A stretch of 18,629 nt of DNA from Lentisphaeria bacterium UBA1791. Its GTDB lineage: Bacteria > Verrucomicrobiota > Lentisphaeria > Victivallales > Victivallaceae. The stretch is from the NCBI GenBank assembly GCA_002314455.1, contig DCFZ01000001.1, positions 1 through 18,629 of the forward strand, given 5' to 3'. Shown one piece after another: positions 1 through 6,941 of the stretch (its first letter is position 1; every line of letters begins with the position of its first letter). Position numbers and translations under genes: made by a program. The notes beneath the pieces were generated by a model. It was not told where the DNA came from and made no database searches. It saw only the letters and a program-made list of their open reading frames with translations.

Positions 1-31
1 GGGTTTTTAAGGTGCTGCGCACCATTATTTA
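1..31 (-). repeat. Truncated copy of the hairpin repeat also found at the right end
   Basis: These bases are close to the reverse complement of positions about 18541-18571, with only a few differences. The core is an inverted repeat, GGTGC at 11-15 and GCACC at 19-23, next to a TTTTTAA tract. The element probably continues upstream of the window. The loop here is three bases, against a GCAA tetraloop in the right-hand copy. It lies outside genes, just before the promoter of the first gene, and I infer a dispersed intergenic repeat. Confidence 0.6.
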
Positions 32-41
32 TTTTGGATGC

Positions 42-70
42 TTGCGCGCGCGTAATGTGCGTGATATATT
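42..70 (+). promoter_or_regulatory. Sigma70-like promoter of the metallophosphoesterase-rsmE operon
   Basis: TTGCGC at 42-47 and TATATT at 65-70 are separated by exactly 17 bases. Transcription would begin near 76-78, downstream of the ATG at 34. This rules out that ATG as the start of the first gene and favours the GTG at 94. The TATATT hexamer recurs in two other promoters of the window. Confidence 0.6.
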
Positions 71-93
71 ATAGTAAAAGGGAAACGCATATT

Positions 94-897
94 GTGAAGA
101 TCGTACATTTTTCTGATCCGCATGCCGGGGGACCGGCGGAAGATTGGCTTGCATATTTTGACAAGCGGTGGGTTGGCGTTTTCAATTATCGTTTTCGTCG
201 TCGTTACCGGCATGATTTATCGAAGTTGGAACGGGCGGTGGAATATATTTTGTCGACGCGTCCGGATATAGCGGTATGTACGGGGGATCTGACGAGTTCG
301 GGGCAACCGGGTGAATTTGAAAAAGTTCTGGCGGTGTTGAAGCCGTTGGCGGAGTCGGGGATTCCTTTTTACTATTTGCCGGGCAATCACGATTGTTATG
401 TGACGCGCAGGAAGTGTGTTGAAGCGGTGCACCGTGCGGTGACCGTGCTTTCCAATGGGCGTGATGTGTTTGCCGAGTTTCCGCTGATCCGGCGTGAAGC
501 GGGGGTGGAGATGTTGTTGCTCAACACGAGTCGTCCGAGTAATTTGTTGTGTTCGTGGGGTTTCGTGAGTCGGGAAGATTCGGAAAAGGTTGCGCATTGG
601 GCTTCGGAACCGCACGCGATGCCGAGGATTTTGTTGTCGCATTATCCGATGACGGAAACGCACCCGATCCTGCGGATGCGTCACCGGCTTTTCGGGCAAA
701 AGAAGATCGTTGAAGCGATGCGCAAGGGGGAAATCGACCTCGTGCTGTGCGGACACGTTCACCGCCCCTACCTCAAGGTGGATGCCGAGGGGCACGGGGA
801 ATGTTGTGCCGGTTCGGTGACGCGCAATGCGTCGATGGTCGAGATCACGTGTGACGTCGCGACAAGGAAATTCAGCTTCAGACAGGTCGAATTATGA
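94..897 (+). CDS. Calcineurin-like metallophosphoesterase
   Basis: This is a 267-residue member of the calcineurin-like metallophosphoesterase superfamily, which hydrolyses phosphomono- or diesters with a two-metal centre. All five metal and catalytic blocks are present in order: SDPH (D8, H10), GDLTSSG (D65), GNHD (residues 97-100), SHYP (H183) and GHVH (H221, H223). The motifs do not reveal the substrate; the overall pattern is like YfcE/CpdA-type or 3',5'-cAMP-type phosphoesterases. No signal peptide is seen, so it should be cytoplasmic. The frame is open from an ATG at 34, but that codon lies upstream of the promoter at 42-70. I prefer the GTG at 94, which begins VKIVHFSDPH, the normal N-terminus of the family, with AAAAGGGA upstream. 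Its stop overlaps the next start as ATGA, implying translational coupling to rsmE. Confidence 0.9.
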   Translation: MKIVHFSDPHAGGPAEDWLAYFDKRWVGVFNYRFRRRYRHDLSKLERAVEYILSTRPDIAVCTGDLTSSGQPGEFEKVLAVLKPLAESGIPFYYLPGNHDCYVTRRKCVEAVHRAVTVLSNGRDVFAEFPLIRREAGVEMLLLNTSRPSNLLCSWGFVSREDSEKVAHWASEPHAMPRILLSHYPMTETHPILRMRHRLFGQKKIVEAMRKGEIDLVLCGHVHRPYLKVDAEGHGECCAGSVTRNASMVEITCDVATRKFSFRQVEL

Positions 898-2057
898 TCG
901 TCCACACGATTTTTCTCTTTCCGATGCCGGAAGCGGGGGCGACGTTCGAGCTCCCCAGGGAGGAGGCGGAACATCTTTTCAAAGTTTTTCGCGCCTCGGT
1001 CGGCGACGCGGTCGACGTGCTCGACGGCGCCGGTCGTCGCGGCCGTGCGGTCGTTGAGCCGGGCAAACTCCTTAAGATGGAAACGGTTTCCTTTTTTCCG
1101 CCGCCGGCAAAGGAGATCCACCTTTATTGCGCGTTGCCGCGACGCAACAAGCAGGATGATCTTTTAAAGCAGACGACTGAACTTGGCGTGACGGCGATCC
1201 ACCCGGTGATCTGTCAGCGTTCGGTGGCGCAGTCGGAACCGACGCCGCGCTGGGAAGTGCTGATGCGCGAAGCGTGCAAACAGTCGAAAAATCCTTATCT
1301 GCCGGAACTTGCCGCGCCGCAGGATTTCGCCGCGTCGCTGGAAGAGGCGAAAAGTCGGGGCCTCACCCTTGTTTACGGGAGCGTCGCGCCGGCGGAAACG
1401 ACCGCCTTTGCCGAGGCGAGGGGCGTCGCCTATTTCGTCGGGCCGGAGGGGGGATTTTCGCCGGAAGAGTTTGCGCTTCTGGAAAAAAACGGCGCCGCCG
1501 GCGTCAATCTCGGCCCCTATGTGCTGCGGTTGGAAACGGCGGCGGTCGCGGGGATCGCGGTCTTGCGCAAACTGCTTGCCGTTTTGCTGTTGAGCCTGGC
1601 GCTGACGGCGTGCGACCGGCCGGTCAACCAGAGCGCGTATATGGCAAAAGGGCGCAGTTATCAGGAAAAGGGCGACTACGTGCTCGCGGAAAAATTTTTC
1701 CGCCGCGCCGCGTTGAAATATCCGGGCGCCTACGAACCCGCATTTGCACTTGCTTCGCTTTACGAGGAATCGCTTCACGAGCCCTACGGCGCCGTCTACT
1801 ACTATCACGAAGGGTTGAAACATCTGCCCAAAGATCACGCCGACCGTCCCTTCTACGAGGCGGCCTGCCGCCGGTTGGAAGAAACGCTTACCAACGCCCA
1901 TGCCGCTCCGGTTGCCGATCCCGCGCTGACGGCGGAATTGGAAAAGTACCGCGCCGAGGTGATTTCATTGCGTCAAATCATTCAGCGTCAACAACATACG
2001 GTGGCGACGCTGCGCCGCGAACTCGACGCCGCCAAACGTCAGAAAAACAAAAAATAA
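894..2057 (+). CDS. rsmE: 16S rRNA m3U1498 methyltransferase RsmE, continuous in frame with a TPR lipoprotein
   Basis: Residues 1 to about 226 are RsmE, the SPOUT methyltransferase that makes N3-methyluridine at 16S rRNA position 1498 using S-adenosylmethionine. Visible motifs are the TELGV segment (95-99), EACKQSKNPYLPEL (126-139), the knot loop GPEGGFS (183-189) and LGPYVLRLETAA (206-217). RsmE proteins normally end about 10-20 residues after that last motif, near 240-250 in total. Here the frame continues without a stop to residue 387. The extra part begins with a textbook lipoprotein signal (RKLLAVLLL, then LTAC with C240), followed by TPR-like helices and a C-terminal coiled coil. It may be translated as a fusion, but I think the downstream part is made separately from the internal TTG at 1563 (separate entry). 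The start ATG overlaps the preceding stop by four bases. Confidence 0.88.
   Translation: MIVHTIFLFPMPEAGATFELPREEAEHLFKVFRASVGDAVDVLDGAGRRGRAVVEPGKLLKMETVSFFPPPAKEIHLYCALPRRNKQDDLLKQTTELGVTAIHPVICQRSVAQSEPTPRWEVLMREACKQSKNPYLPELAAPQDFAASLEEAKSRGLTLVYGSVAPAETTAFAEARGVAYFVGPEGGFSPEEFALLEKNGAAGVNLGPYVLRLETAAVAGIAVLRKLLAVLLLSLALTACDRPVNQSAYMAKGRSYQEKGDYVLAEKFFRRAALKYPGAYEPAFALASLYEESLHEPYGAVYYYHEGLKHLPKDHADRPFYEAACRRLEETLTNAHAAPVADPALTAELEKYRAEVISLRQIIQRQQHTVATLRRELDAAKRQKNKK
1563..2057 (+). CDS. TPR-containing lipoprotein nested in frame at the 3' end of rsmE (internal start proposed)
   Basis: Starting at TTG 1563 gives a 164-residue protein beginning MRKLLAVLLL. It has a basic N-region, a hydrophobic core and an LTAC lipobox whose cysteine is residue 17 of this product. 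This is an ideal signal peptidase II substrate. A GGGGA sequence ends about 9 bases upstream, like the GGGGGA sites used by the GTG starts at 6942 and 8228. The mature part has a TPR-like pair of helices (GRSYQEKGDYVLAEKFFRRA, then an ALASLYEE segment). It then has a charged, coiled-coil-like tail ending in KRQKNKK. A role in envelope assembly or peptidoglycan contact is possible but not shown. Inside a full RsmE fusion this signal would be internal and could not be processed normally, which is why I favour separate initiation. The start codon is inferred, not proven. Confidence 0.55.
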   Translation: MRKLLAVLLLSLALTACDRPVNQSAYMAKGRSYQEKGDYVLAEKFFRRAALKYPGAYEPAFALASLYEESLHEPYGAVYYYHEGLKHLPKDHADRPFYEAACRRLEETLTNAHAAPVADPALTAELEKYRAEVISLRQIIQRQQHTVATLRRELDAAKRQKNKK

Positions 2058-2065
2058 AACTGCCG

Positions 2066-2120
2066 CCGCCTTTTTTTCATCACTTTTCTGCCGGAGAAAA
2101 AAGGCGGAAAAAACTTTTTT
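2066..2120 (+). terminator. Possible intrinsic terminator after the rsmE/lipoprotein gene
   Basis: CCGCCTTTTTT at 2066-2076 pairs perfectly with AAAAAAGGCGG at 2097-2107, an 11 bp stem around a 20-base loop. A run of six T follows at 2115-2120 after a short A-rich spacer. The loop is large and half of the stem is A-T, so efficiency is uncertain. Its place between a stop codon and a new promoter supports the call. Confidence 0.45.
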
Positions 2121-2138
2121 GCCGATTGGATAAAACGC

Positions 2139-2167
2139 TTGAAAAAAACCTTTGCGCGTAGTATATT
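2139..2167 (+). promoter_or_regulatory. Sigma70-like promoter of the two-lipoprotein operon
   Basis: TTGAAA at 2139-2144 and TATATT at 2162-2167 are separated by 17 bases. The expected start near 2174 leaves a short leader carrying an AAGGAG ribosome binding site at 2188-2193. The same two hexamers with the same spacing occur in front of rpsU at 18244-18272. Confidence 0.7.
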
Positions 2168-2200
2168 CCATAGGTATTCATAGTAAAAAGGAGTTCAACG

Positions 2201-2722
2201 ATGAAACGTGTGTTGCTTGCGCTTGGCTCGCTTCTTTTGGTCGGCGGGTGTTTTTCCTCGAACTATCAGCAGCCGCAGGAATATGACTTGAGCCCGGTCG
2301 ACGTCAAATTTTCGCGCCCGGTGTCGCTCGGGAACTTTTCCAATCTTTCCGGCTGTGACCGCCGCTTTCTGTTGAGCGAAAATTCCGAAATGACGCGCGA
2401 AGAGTATTCGCGCTGGATCTCCAATCCCGATCTGATGCTGATGCGATCGCTGGCGGCGGCGATCCCCGATTCCGCAACGCAGGGGGCGGTGCCCTGTTGC
2501 CGGCTGACGCTCTACCGCTTCACCTGGAGTTGCGACGAGGCGCAACTGACGGCGGAAGTGATGCTTTCGTACGGCACGGAAACGATCCGCTGGATGTTTC
2601 AGGCGAAAGAAAAGTGTGAAGACAGCAGTGCGGAAAAGCGCGTTGCCGCGATGAATCTGTGCGTGAAAAAACTCGCGCTTTCGATCCAGGAAAAACTCTC
2701 TTCTTTGCCGGAGCAAAAATAA
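2201..2722 (+). CDS. Lipoprotein resembling ABC-type transport auxiliary lipoprotein (PqiC-like)
   Basis: This is a 173-residue exported lipoprotein. The signal is MKRVLLALGSLLLVGG with the modified cysteine at position 17. The mature part begins with a YDLSPVDVKF strand. It continues with a block containing DRRFLLSENSEMTREEYSRW and NPDLMLMRSLAAAIPD. That order (a short beta strand, an R-x-Y-x-x-W segment, then a helix) resembles the PqiC / ABC_trans_aux family of outer-membrane lipoproteins that work with MCE-type lipid transporters. The likeness is from memory of the pattern and is moderate. No MCE protein, permease or ATPase of such a system is in the window. The ATG follows AAGGAG with seven bases of spacing. 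The stop overlaps the next start by one base (TAATG), so the two lipoproteins are probably made together. Confidence 0.7.
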   Translation: MKRVLLALGSLLLVGGCFSSNYQQPQEYDLSPVDVKFSRPVSLGNFSNLSGCDRRFLLSENSEMTREEYSRWISNPDLMLMRSLAAAIPDSATQGAVPCCRLTLYRFTWSCDEAQLTAEVMLSYGTETIRWMFQAKEKCEDSSAEKRVAAMNLCVKKLALSIQEKLSSLPEQK

Positions 2723-3126
2723 TGAAAAAGCTTCTTTTTTGCGGCGCGTTGTTGCTTGTAATCTGCGGTTGCACGACCTCGAAACTCGTGGAAACGCCCC
2801 CTTATCCCGATCAGAAAAGCGCGGCGGGCAACCCCGTCGTCGCCAATGTCAAGGGCGAGATCAACGGACTCTTTCTCTTTTACTGCATTCCGCTGTGGAC
2901 CGGCGAACCGTGGCAACCCAATGAGCGCGACTACGACACCTTTACCAATTATGTGACGCCGGCGTACTTGTCGCGGATGTTCGATCACTACCGCGGCCGC
3001 CATAAATATGGTGCCGTCGAGGATCTGCAGATCACGACCACCAACCGCGGCTGGTGGAGTCTCGGAATTTTCTGGATCCGCTCGATCCGCGGTACTGCGG
3101 TGATGACGGGACAAGGCAAAAAATAA
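2722..3126 (+). CDS. Small lipoprotein of unknown function
   Basis: This is a 134-residue protein with a clear lipoprotein signal (MKKLLFCGALLLVICG, cysteine 17). I do not recognise it firmly. The mature part has an NGLFLFYCIPLWTGEPW segment and a C-terminal strand-rich block, GWWSLGIFWIRSIRGTAV. These resemble short lipoproteins of Bacteroidota and Verrucomicrobiota with a 'G-x-F-L-F/S-x-I-P-L-x-x-G-x-P' signature and no assigned role. GGAG at 2710-2713 precedes the ATG by eight bases. The gene is coupled to the PqiC-like gene by a one-base overlap, suggesting the two act in the same envelope process. No strong terminator follows before the tpiA promoter. Confidence 0.75.
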   Translation: MKKLLFCGALLLVICGCTTSKLVETPPYPDQKSAAGNPVVANVKGEINGLFLFYCIPLWTGEPWQPNERDYDTFTNYVTPAYLSRMFDHYRGRHKYGAVEDLQITTTNRGWWSLGIFWIRSIRGTAVMTGQGKK

Positions 3127-3156
3127 AAGAAGTTGCCACTTTCCTCGCAGAGGGAC

Positions 3157-3185
3157 TTGTAAAATTTGAAAAAGTGTGTTATTTT
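3157..3185 (+). promoter_or_regulatory. Candidate promoter of the tpiA-secG-pilus-like operon
   Basis: TTGTAA at 3157-3162 and TATTTT at 3180-3185 are 17 bases apart. The AT-rich stretch that follows has two perfect TATAAT hexamers, at 3228-3233 and 3238-3243, but neither has a good -35 at normal spacing. The 133-base gap 3127-3259 contains no other gene that I can see. tpiA has an AGGA at 3247-3250. Confidence 0.5.
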
Positions 3186-3259
3186 GTAAAGAACCAAAGT
3201 GTAGTGCTTCGGTTGCGTCATTATTTATATAATTTTATATAATAGCAGGAAAAGAGAAA

Positions 3260-4039
3260 ATGAGCCGTAAAATCATCGTCGCCGGAAACTGGAAAATGAA
3301 CAAAAACGCCGTCGAGGGCAAGGCGCTCGTCGAGGCGCTCAAGGCGGAACTTGCCGACTTCAACTTCGATGAAGCCGAAGTCGTGGTCTGCCCGCCCTTC
3401 ACCTCGCTGTTGAGCGTGATGGATGCCGCTGCCGGCAGCAAGATCGGCGTCGGCGCCCAAAACGTTCACTGGGCGGCGAACGGCGCGTTCACCGGCGAGA
3501 TCTCGGCGGATATGCTCAAAACCGCCGGCGTCAAGTACGTCATCATCGGTCACAGCGAACGCCGCCAGTACTTCGGCGAAACCGACGCGACCGTCAACGC
3601 CCGCCTCAAGGCGGCGATCGGCGCCGGTCTCACCCCGATCGTCTGCGTCGGTGAAACGCTCGCCGAACGCGAGGGCAACCGCACCGAGGAAGTGCTCGCC
3701 CGTCAGATCACCGAGGGTTTTGCCGGCATCAGCGCCGAGGATGGCGCCAAGATCATCGTCGCCTACGAACCGGTCTGGGCGATCGGCACCGGCAAGACCG
3801 CGACGCCCGACATCGCGCAGGCGGCGCACAGTTTCATCCGCAGTCAGCTCGCCGGCGTTTTCGGCACCGACGCGGCGGAAGCGATCCGCATTCAGTACGG
3901 CGGCAGCATGAAGAGCGAAAACGCCCGTGAACTGCTCTCGCAGCCCGACATCGACGGCGGTCTGATCGGCGGCGCCGCGCTCAAGGCCGACAGCTTTGCG
4001 AAGTTGATCCGCGAAGCGGTCGCCGGAAGCAAAAACTGA
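3260..4039 (+). CDS. tpiA: Triosephosphate isomerase
   Basis: TpiA interconverts dihydroxyacetone phosphate and glyceraldehyde 3-phosphate in glycolysis and gluconeogenesis, as a cytoplasmic (beta/alpha)8 barrel dimer. The 259-residue length is normal. All catalytic elements are intact: GNWKMN with N10 and K12, IIGHSERRQ with the electrophile H98, and the AYEPVWAIGTGK block, where E170 is the catalytic base and the following residues form the flexible loop 6. The phosphate-binding YGGSM (213-217) and GGLIGGAAL (233-241) are also present. It is the first gene of a long apparent operon, ten bases ahead of secG. The tpiA-secG pairing is common in bacteria. Confidence 0.98.
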   Translation: MSRKIIVAGNWKMNKNAVEGKALVEALKAELADFNFDEAEVVVCPPFTSLLSVMDAAAGSKIGVGAQNVHWAANGAFTGEISADMLKTAGVKYVIIGHSERRQYFGETDATVNARLKAAIGAGLTPIVCVGETLAEREGNRTEEVLARQITEGFAGISAEDGAKIIVAYEPVWAIGTGKTATPDIAQAAHSFIRSQLAGVFGTDAAEAIRIQYGGSMKSENARELLSQPDIDGGLIGGAALKADSFAKLIREAVAGSKN

Positions 4040-4049
4040 GGAATCTTTC

Positions 4050-4415
4050 ATGGAAGTTTTGCGTGTATTTCTTTACGTCCTCGTCGTCCTCGTTTCGCTG
4101 TTGCTGATCGGGTTGATCCTGATTCAGCCGTCGAAATCCGGCGGCATGGGCGCGACTTTCGGCGGGATCGGCGAGTCGGCATTCGGCGGCAAGGCGGGCA
4201 GTCATCTGACGCGCGCGACCGTTTGGATGACGGCGATCTTTCTCGTTTTGGCGCTGGCGCTGGCGGTCTTGATCGGCCGTGGCGTCGGTCAGAAAAAATC
4301 TGATTTTTCCAAGTCGATGGAAGCGGCTCCGGCTGCTCCCGCCGCCCCTGCGGCCCCGGCTACCCCGGCGGCTCCCGCGGCTCCCGCGGCTCCCGCGGAA
4401 AGCCCGACGAAATAA
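4050..4415 (+). CDS. secG: Preprotein translocase subunit SecG with Ala-Pro tail
   Basis: SecG is the small accessory subunit of the SecYEG inner-membrane channel. This 121-residue protein has the family layout: a first membrane helix (about 4-25), LIQPSKSGGMGATFGG (24-39), a GESAFGG loop, an LTRAT turn and a second helix (about 57-76). Residues after 90 form a low-complexity tail of A-A-P units ending in ESPTK. Part of the tail is encoded by three perfect tandem copies of GGCTCCCGC at 4370-4396. Similar Ala/Pro-rich SecG tails are common. It sits between tpiA and the pilus-like genes, so production of the export channel may be linked to its exported products. GAGGA overlapping the tpiA stop serves as ribosome binding site. 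Confidence 0.95.
   Translation: MEVLRVFLYVLVVLVSLLLIGLILIQPSKSGGMGATFGGIGESAFGGKAGSHLTRATVWMTAIFLVLALALAVLIGRGVGQKKSDFSKSMEAAPAAPAAPAAPATPAAPAAPAAPAESPTK
4370..4396 (+). repeat. Three tandem 9-bp repeats inside secG
   Basis: GGCTCCCGC occurs three times without change at 4370-4378, 4379-4387 and 4388-4396, encoding part of the A-A-P tail of SecG. Nine-base units keep the frame, so copy number could change by slippage without harming the gene. Confidence 0.85.
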
Positions 4416-4430
4416 TCAAAGGATCTGCGG

Positions 4431-5105
4431 ATGAAACGATTTTTGACATTGGCGGCGATGTTGGCGGCGGCGTGTTTGAGCGCGGCTCCCGAAAAAAGCG
4501 TATCTTTCGGCGACGTGAAAGTCCAGGTAAAGGTGCAGTCTGCCCCCATGGTTGAATTTCGTTCCAAGACTTCCGCCCCCGGCACCGCTGTTTCGCAAGG
4601 CAATCGCGATTGGGTCGTGATTGCCGTTACTTTTGTGCCCGGCGTCGGGAGCAAGGGGCACGTCAAGTCGATGCGCGGCGGCTGGGCCGACGACGTCGTG
4701 CTCGACGTTGCCGTTGAATTGCCGATGGATATTCAGGGCGGTCAGAAAAAGTCGACCGGATTGTTCACCGGCAGCAGCAGATTCTGGCCGATCCCGCTCG
4801 ACGGCAAGCCCCATACTGCGCTGATGTTCATCCCCGGCCGGTTGCTCGACCGCTATCTGCCGTTGCGCGGCGGCGCTGAGGGAAAATATACCGAAAAGTA
4901 CTTCCGGGTGCAGGCGGTTTTCCGCAGTGCGGACGGCGCCGAGCTCGGCAGCGGCTATTTCAATCTCGAGGGCACGCCCAAGGAGCAGGCGCTTTACTTT
5001 GCGTCGCTCGCCAACGAAACGGTCGTCAAGGACGCCGTTTTCCCGCGCAACAAGACTCCGTGGGCGTTGCTTTATCCGGAACATTATGATCTGTTGAAAG
5101 AATAA
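4431..5105 (+). CDS. Amuc_1102-like exported protein of the pilus-like locus
   Basis: This is a 224-residue exported protein of unknown biochemical role. The N-terminus has a signal sequence (MKRFLTLAAMLAAACLSAAP). It could be cut by signal peptidase I after LSA/SAA; an AAAC just before gives a weaker lipoprotein alternative. The mature part alternates predicted strands (VSFGDVKVQVKV, WVVIAVTFVPG, DVVLDVAVELPM, FRVQAVFRSADG), consistent with an Ig-like beta sandwich. I call it Amuc_1102-like mainly from position, just upstream of the PilM-like gene in a row matching the Akkermansia Amuc_1098-1102 set, plus size and exported beta-rich nature. The sequence match itself is not verified. AAAGGATC precedes the ATG. 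The next gene begins 18 bases after the stop. Confidence 0.65.
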   Translation: MKRFLTLAAMLAAACLSAAPEKSVSFGDVKVQVKVQSAPMVEFRSKTSAPGTAVSQGNRDWVVIAVTFVPGVGSKGHVKSMRGGWADDVVLDVAVELPMDIQGGQKKSTGLFTGSSRFWPIPLDGKPHTALMFIPGRLLDRYLPLRGGAEGKYTEKYFRVQAVFRSADGAELGSGYFNLEGTPKEQALYFASLANETVVKDAVFPRNKTPWALLYPEHYDLLKE

Positions 5106-5123
5106 TATAAGGCGAATGCGGAA

Positions 5124-6929
5124 ATGACCAAAAACAGTGCCATTTTGACGGTCGACATCGGCTCTGACAGTTTGAAAATCGCCGAGTTTGCCGTTTCGGC
5201 GAACGGCGCGTTGACGCTGACAAAGTTTGACTGCCGCAAACTGGAAACGCCCGAAGTCACCGAAACGGACATCGGCGTCAGTATGAACGATCTCACGACG
5301 GCGGTTTTCTGCCGCACGTTCAATGAGATGATTGCGGAAAACCAATTCAGCGCCCGCCGAGTCCGGATCTCGTTGCCCGCCAATTCCGCCTTTTTGCGGT
5401 TGAGCAAGCTTCCCGATGCGCTCGGCAAGCGCGAAGCGATCGACCGCGTCGTCGAATACGAAGCCCAGCAGGCGGTGCCTTGCGCGATGAGCGAGGTCGA
5501 ATGGGATTATCAGCTCATTCACCACGTCTGGCGCGAGACGGTCGAAGAGACCAACGCCGAAGGGACGATCGAGACCAGCGAGATCGACCGCGAAGAGTAC
5601 GAAGCGCTTTTCGTCGCGATTAAGCACGAGCAGATTTCCGTTTACACGACCGCCATCGAAGATGCCGGTTTCAAGGTCGTTTCCGTTTCGATCGCGCCGA
5701 TTGAGCTTTTCAACGCCGCCAAGGCGACCCAGCTCGCCGAAGAAGATCAATGCGCGGTGTTGCTCAACATCGGCAGCCGCAACAGCAGTCTGATCATCGC
5801 CGACCACAACCGCGTTTTCCTGCGCAGTATGCCGATCGGCGGCAACGCGATCACGGCGCAGATCAGCAAGGAGTTTGACATTTCCCTCGAAGACGCCGAA
5901 GAAATGAAGTGCCGCAACGGATTTGTTTCTTCGGGCAGCGCCTACGCCGACGCCGATGCCGAAACGACGGCGACGATTTCCAAGATCGCCCGCAATGTGA
6001 TGACGCGGCTCCACGGCGAGATCAGCCGTTCGATCAACGTCTGGCGCGCCCAGCACGGCGGCACGCAGCCGACGTTGCTGCTGCTTTCGGGCGGCAGTTC
6101 CGTGATGCCCGGCATCAATGAATTTCTGCAGGAAAAATTGCGCATCAACGTCGATTATCTCAACGCCTTTGGCGCGATCACCCTCGATGAGCAAATTGAT
6201 CGGGCGGCGTTGCAAACGGTCGCGCCGGGATTCCAGGAATTGATCGGTCTCGCCTTGCACGAAGTCGTCGACTGCCCGATCACCATTTCGCTTCTGCCGC
6301 GCGAGATCCGCAGTCAGATGCGGCTGAACCGCCAGAAACCCTATTATTTTGTTTCGGCGGCGGCGCTGGTGTTCGGATTGGGGCTTTTCGCTTTCGGTAT
6401 GGAAAAGCAGGCGGCGATCGGTGCAGATCGTGTGAAGCAGACCGAAACGAAACTCAAGAGTGCGCAAAGCGTCAGCCAATCCATCAAGAACGATCTGCGA
6501 AAGACCAATTCCGAAAAGGCAAAATTTGAGGAAATGCGCAACTGGCTTGCATTGCGTACCGACTGGTGCGAAAAGCTTAAGGACATTCAGCAGGTCACGC
6601 CCGATCTGATGTGGATCACGTCGATCGAAGGGATCAGCAATCCCGACGAAAAGGGCGATGCGGAAACCCGAAGAGACACGGCGTATAAAAACGGTATGGA
6701 CGTCAAGCAGGTGCTGGCACAGAAAGAGATCAATGCGATCCGCATTTCCGGCTATACGCTGATTTTCAAGGAGCAGAGCGCTTATTCTGAATTCCGCAAG
6801 GGGCTTCTTACCCATTGCAGCTGGGTCGCGGATGTGCGCGACGTGGATGTTGCCGATATGAGCCGGGTCGGCGGTAATAACACCGGCGCGTTCACTTGTG
6901 TCGTCGTCTTGAAGCAACCGAGTAAATAA
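5124..6929 (+). CDS. PilM-like actin-fold protein fused to a PilN-like membrane domain (Amuc_1101-like)
   Basis: This 601-residue protein has two parts. Residues 1 to about 385 are an actin/FtsA-fold PilM domain. They include a phosphate-1 motif VDIGSDSLKIAE (10-21), a second nucleotide motif LLNIGSRNSSLIIAD (213-227), MPIGGNAIT (236-244) and the adenosine motif LLLSGGSSVMPG (319-330). A linker with PITISLLPREIRSQMR (385-400) then leads to one membrane helix (about 407-425), a heptad-rich helix (432-475) and a W...LKDIQQVTPDLMWITSI segment. That second part has the layout of PilN: inner-membrane anchor, coiled coil, ferredoxin-like domain. In pilMNOPQ systems cytoplasmic PilM binds the PilN N-terminus, and here that motif (PITISLLP, compare the INLLP-type PilN start) lies inside the same chain. 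The start ATG has only a weak upstream AAGG. Confidence 0.85.
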   Translation: MTKNSAILTVDIGSDSLKIAEFAVSANGALTLTKFDCRKLETPEVTETDIGVSMNDLTTAVFCRTFNEMIAENQFSARRVRISLPANSAFLRLSKLPDALGKREAIDRVVEYEAQQAVPCAMSEVEWDYQLIHHVWRETVEETNAEGTIETSEIDREEYEALFVAIKHEQISVYTTAIEDAGFKVVSVSIAPIELFNAAKATQLAEEDQCAVLLNIGSRNSSLIIADHNRVFLRSMPIGGNAITAQISKEFDISLEDAEEMKCRNGFVSSGSAYADADAETTATISKIARNVMTRLHGEISRSINVWRAQHGGTQPTLLLLSGGSSVMPGINEFLQEKLRINVDYLNAFGAITLDEQIDRAALQTVAPGFQELIGLALHEVVDCPITISLLPREIRSQMRLNRQKPYYFVSAAALVFGLGLFAFGMEKQAAIGADRVKQTETKLKSAQSVSQSIKNDLRKTNSEKAKFEEMRNWLALRTDWCEKLKDIQQVTPDLMWITSIEGISNPDEKGDAETRRDTAYKNGMDVKQVLAQKEINAIRISGYTLIFKEQSAYSEFRKGLLTHCSWVADVRDVDVADMSRVGGNNTGAFTCVVVLKQPSK

Positions 6930-6941
6930 CGGGGGAATATC

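Noticed and set aside
34..93. ATG at 34 as start of the metallophosphoesterase
   Set aside because: It lies upstream of the -35/-10 pair at 42-70 and would add 20 residues that do not fit the family's N-terminus. GTG 94 gives the usual K-I-V-H-F-S-D start.
3060..3115. Resemblance of the small lipoprotein's C-terminus and its DNA (GATCCGCGGTACTGCGGTGA) to palindromic repeats that insert into bacterial genes
   Set aside because: The stretch fits the strand pattern expected for the end of this lipoprotein, and no second copy occurs in the window.
3219..3259. TATAAT hexamers at 3228 and 3238 as the main tpiA promoter
   Set aside because: No good -35 lies at 16-18 bases. The second would start transcription on top of the ribosome binding site. 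TTGTAA-17-TATTTT at 3157-3185 fits better.
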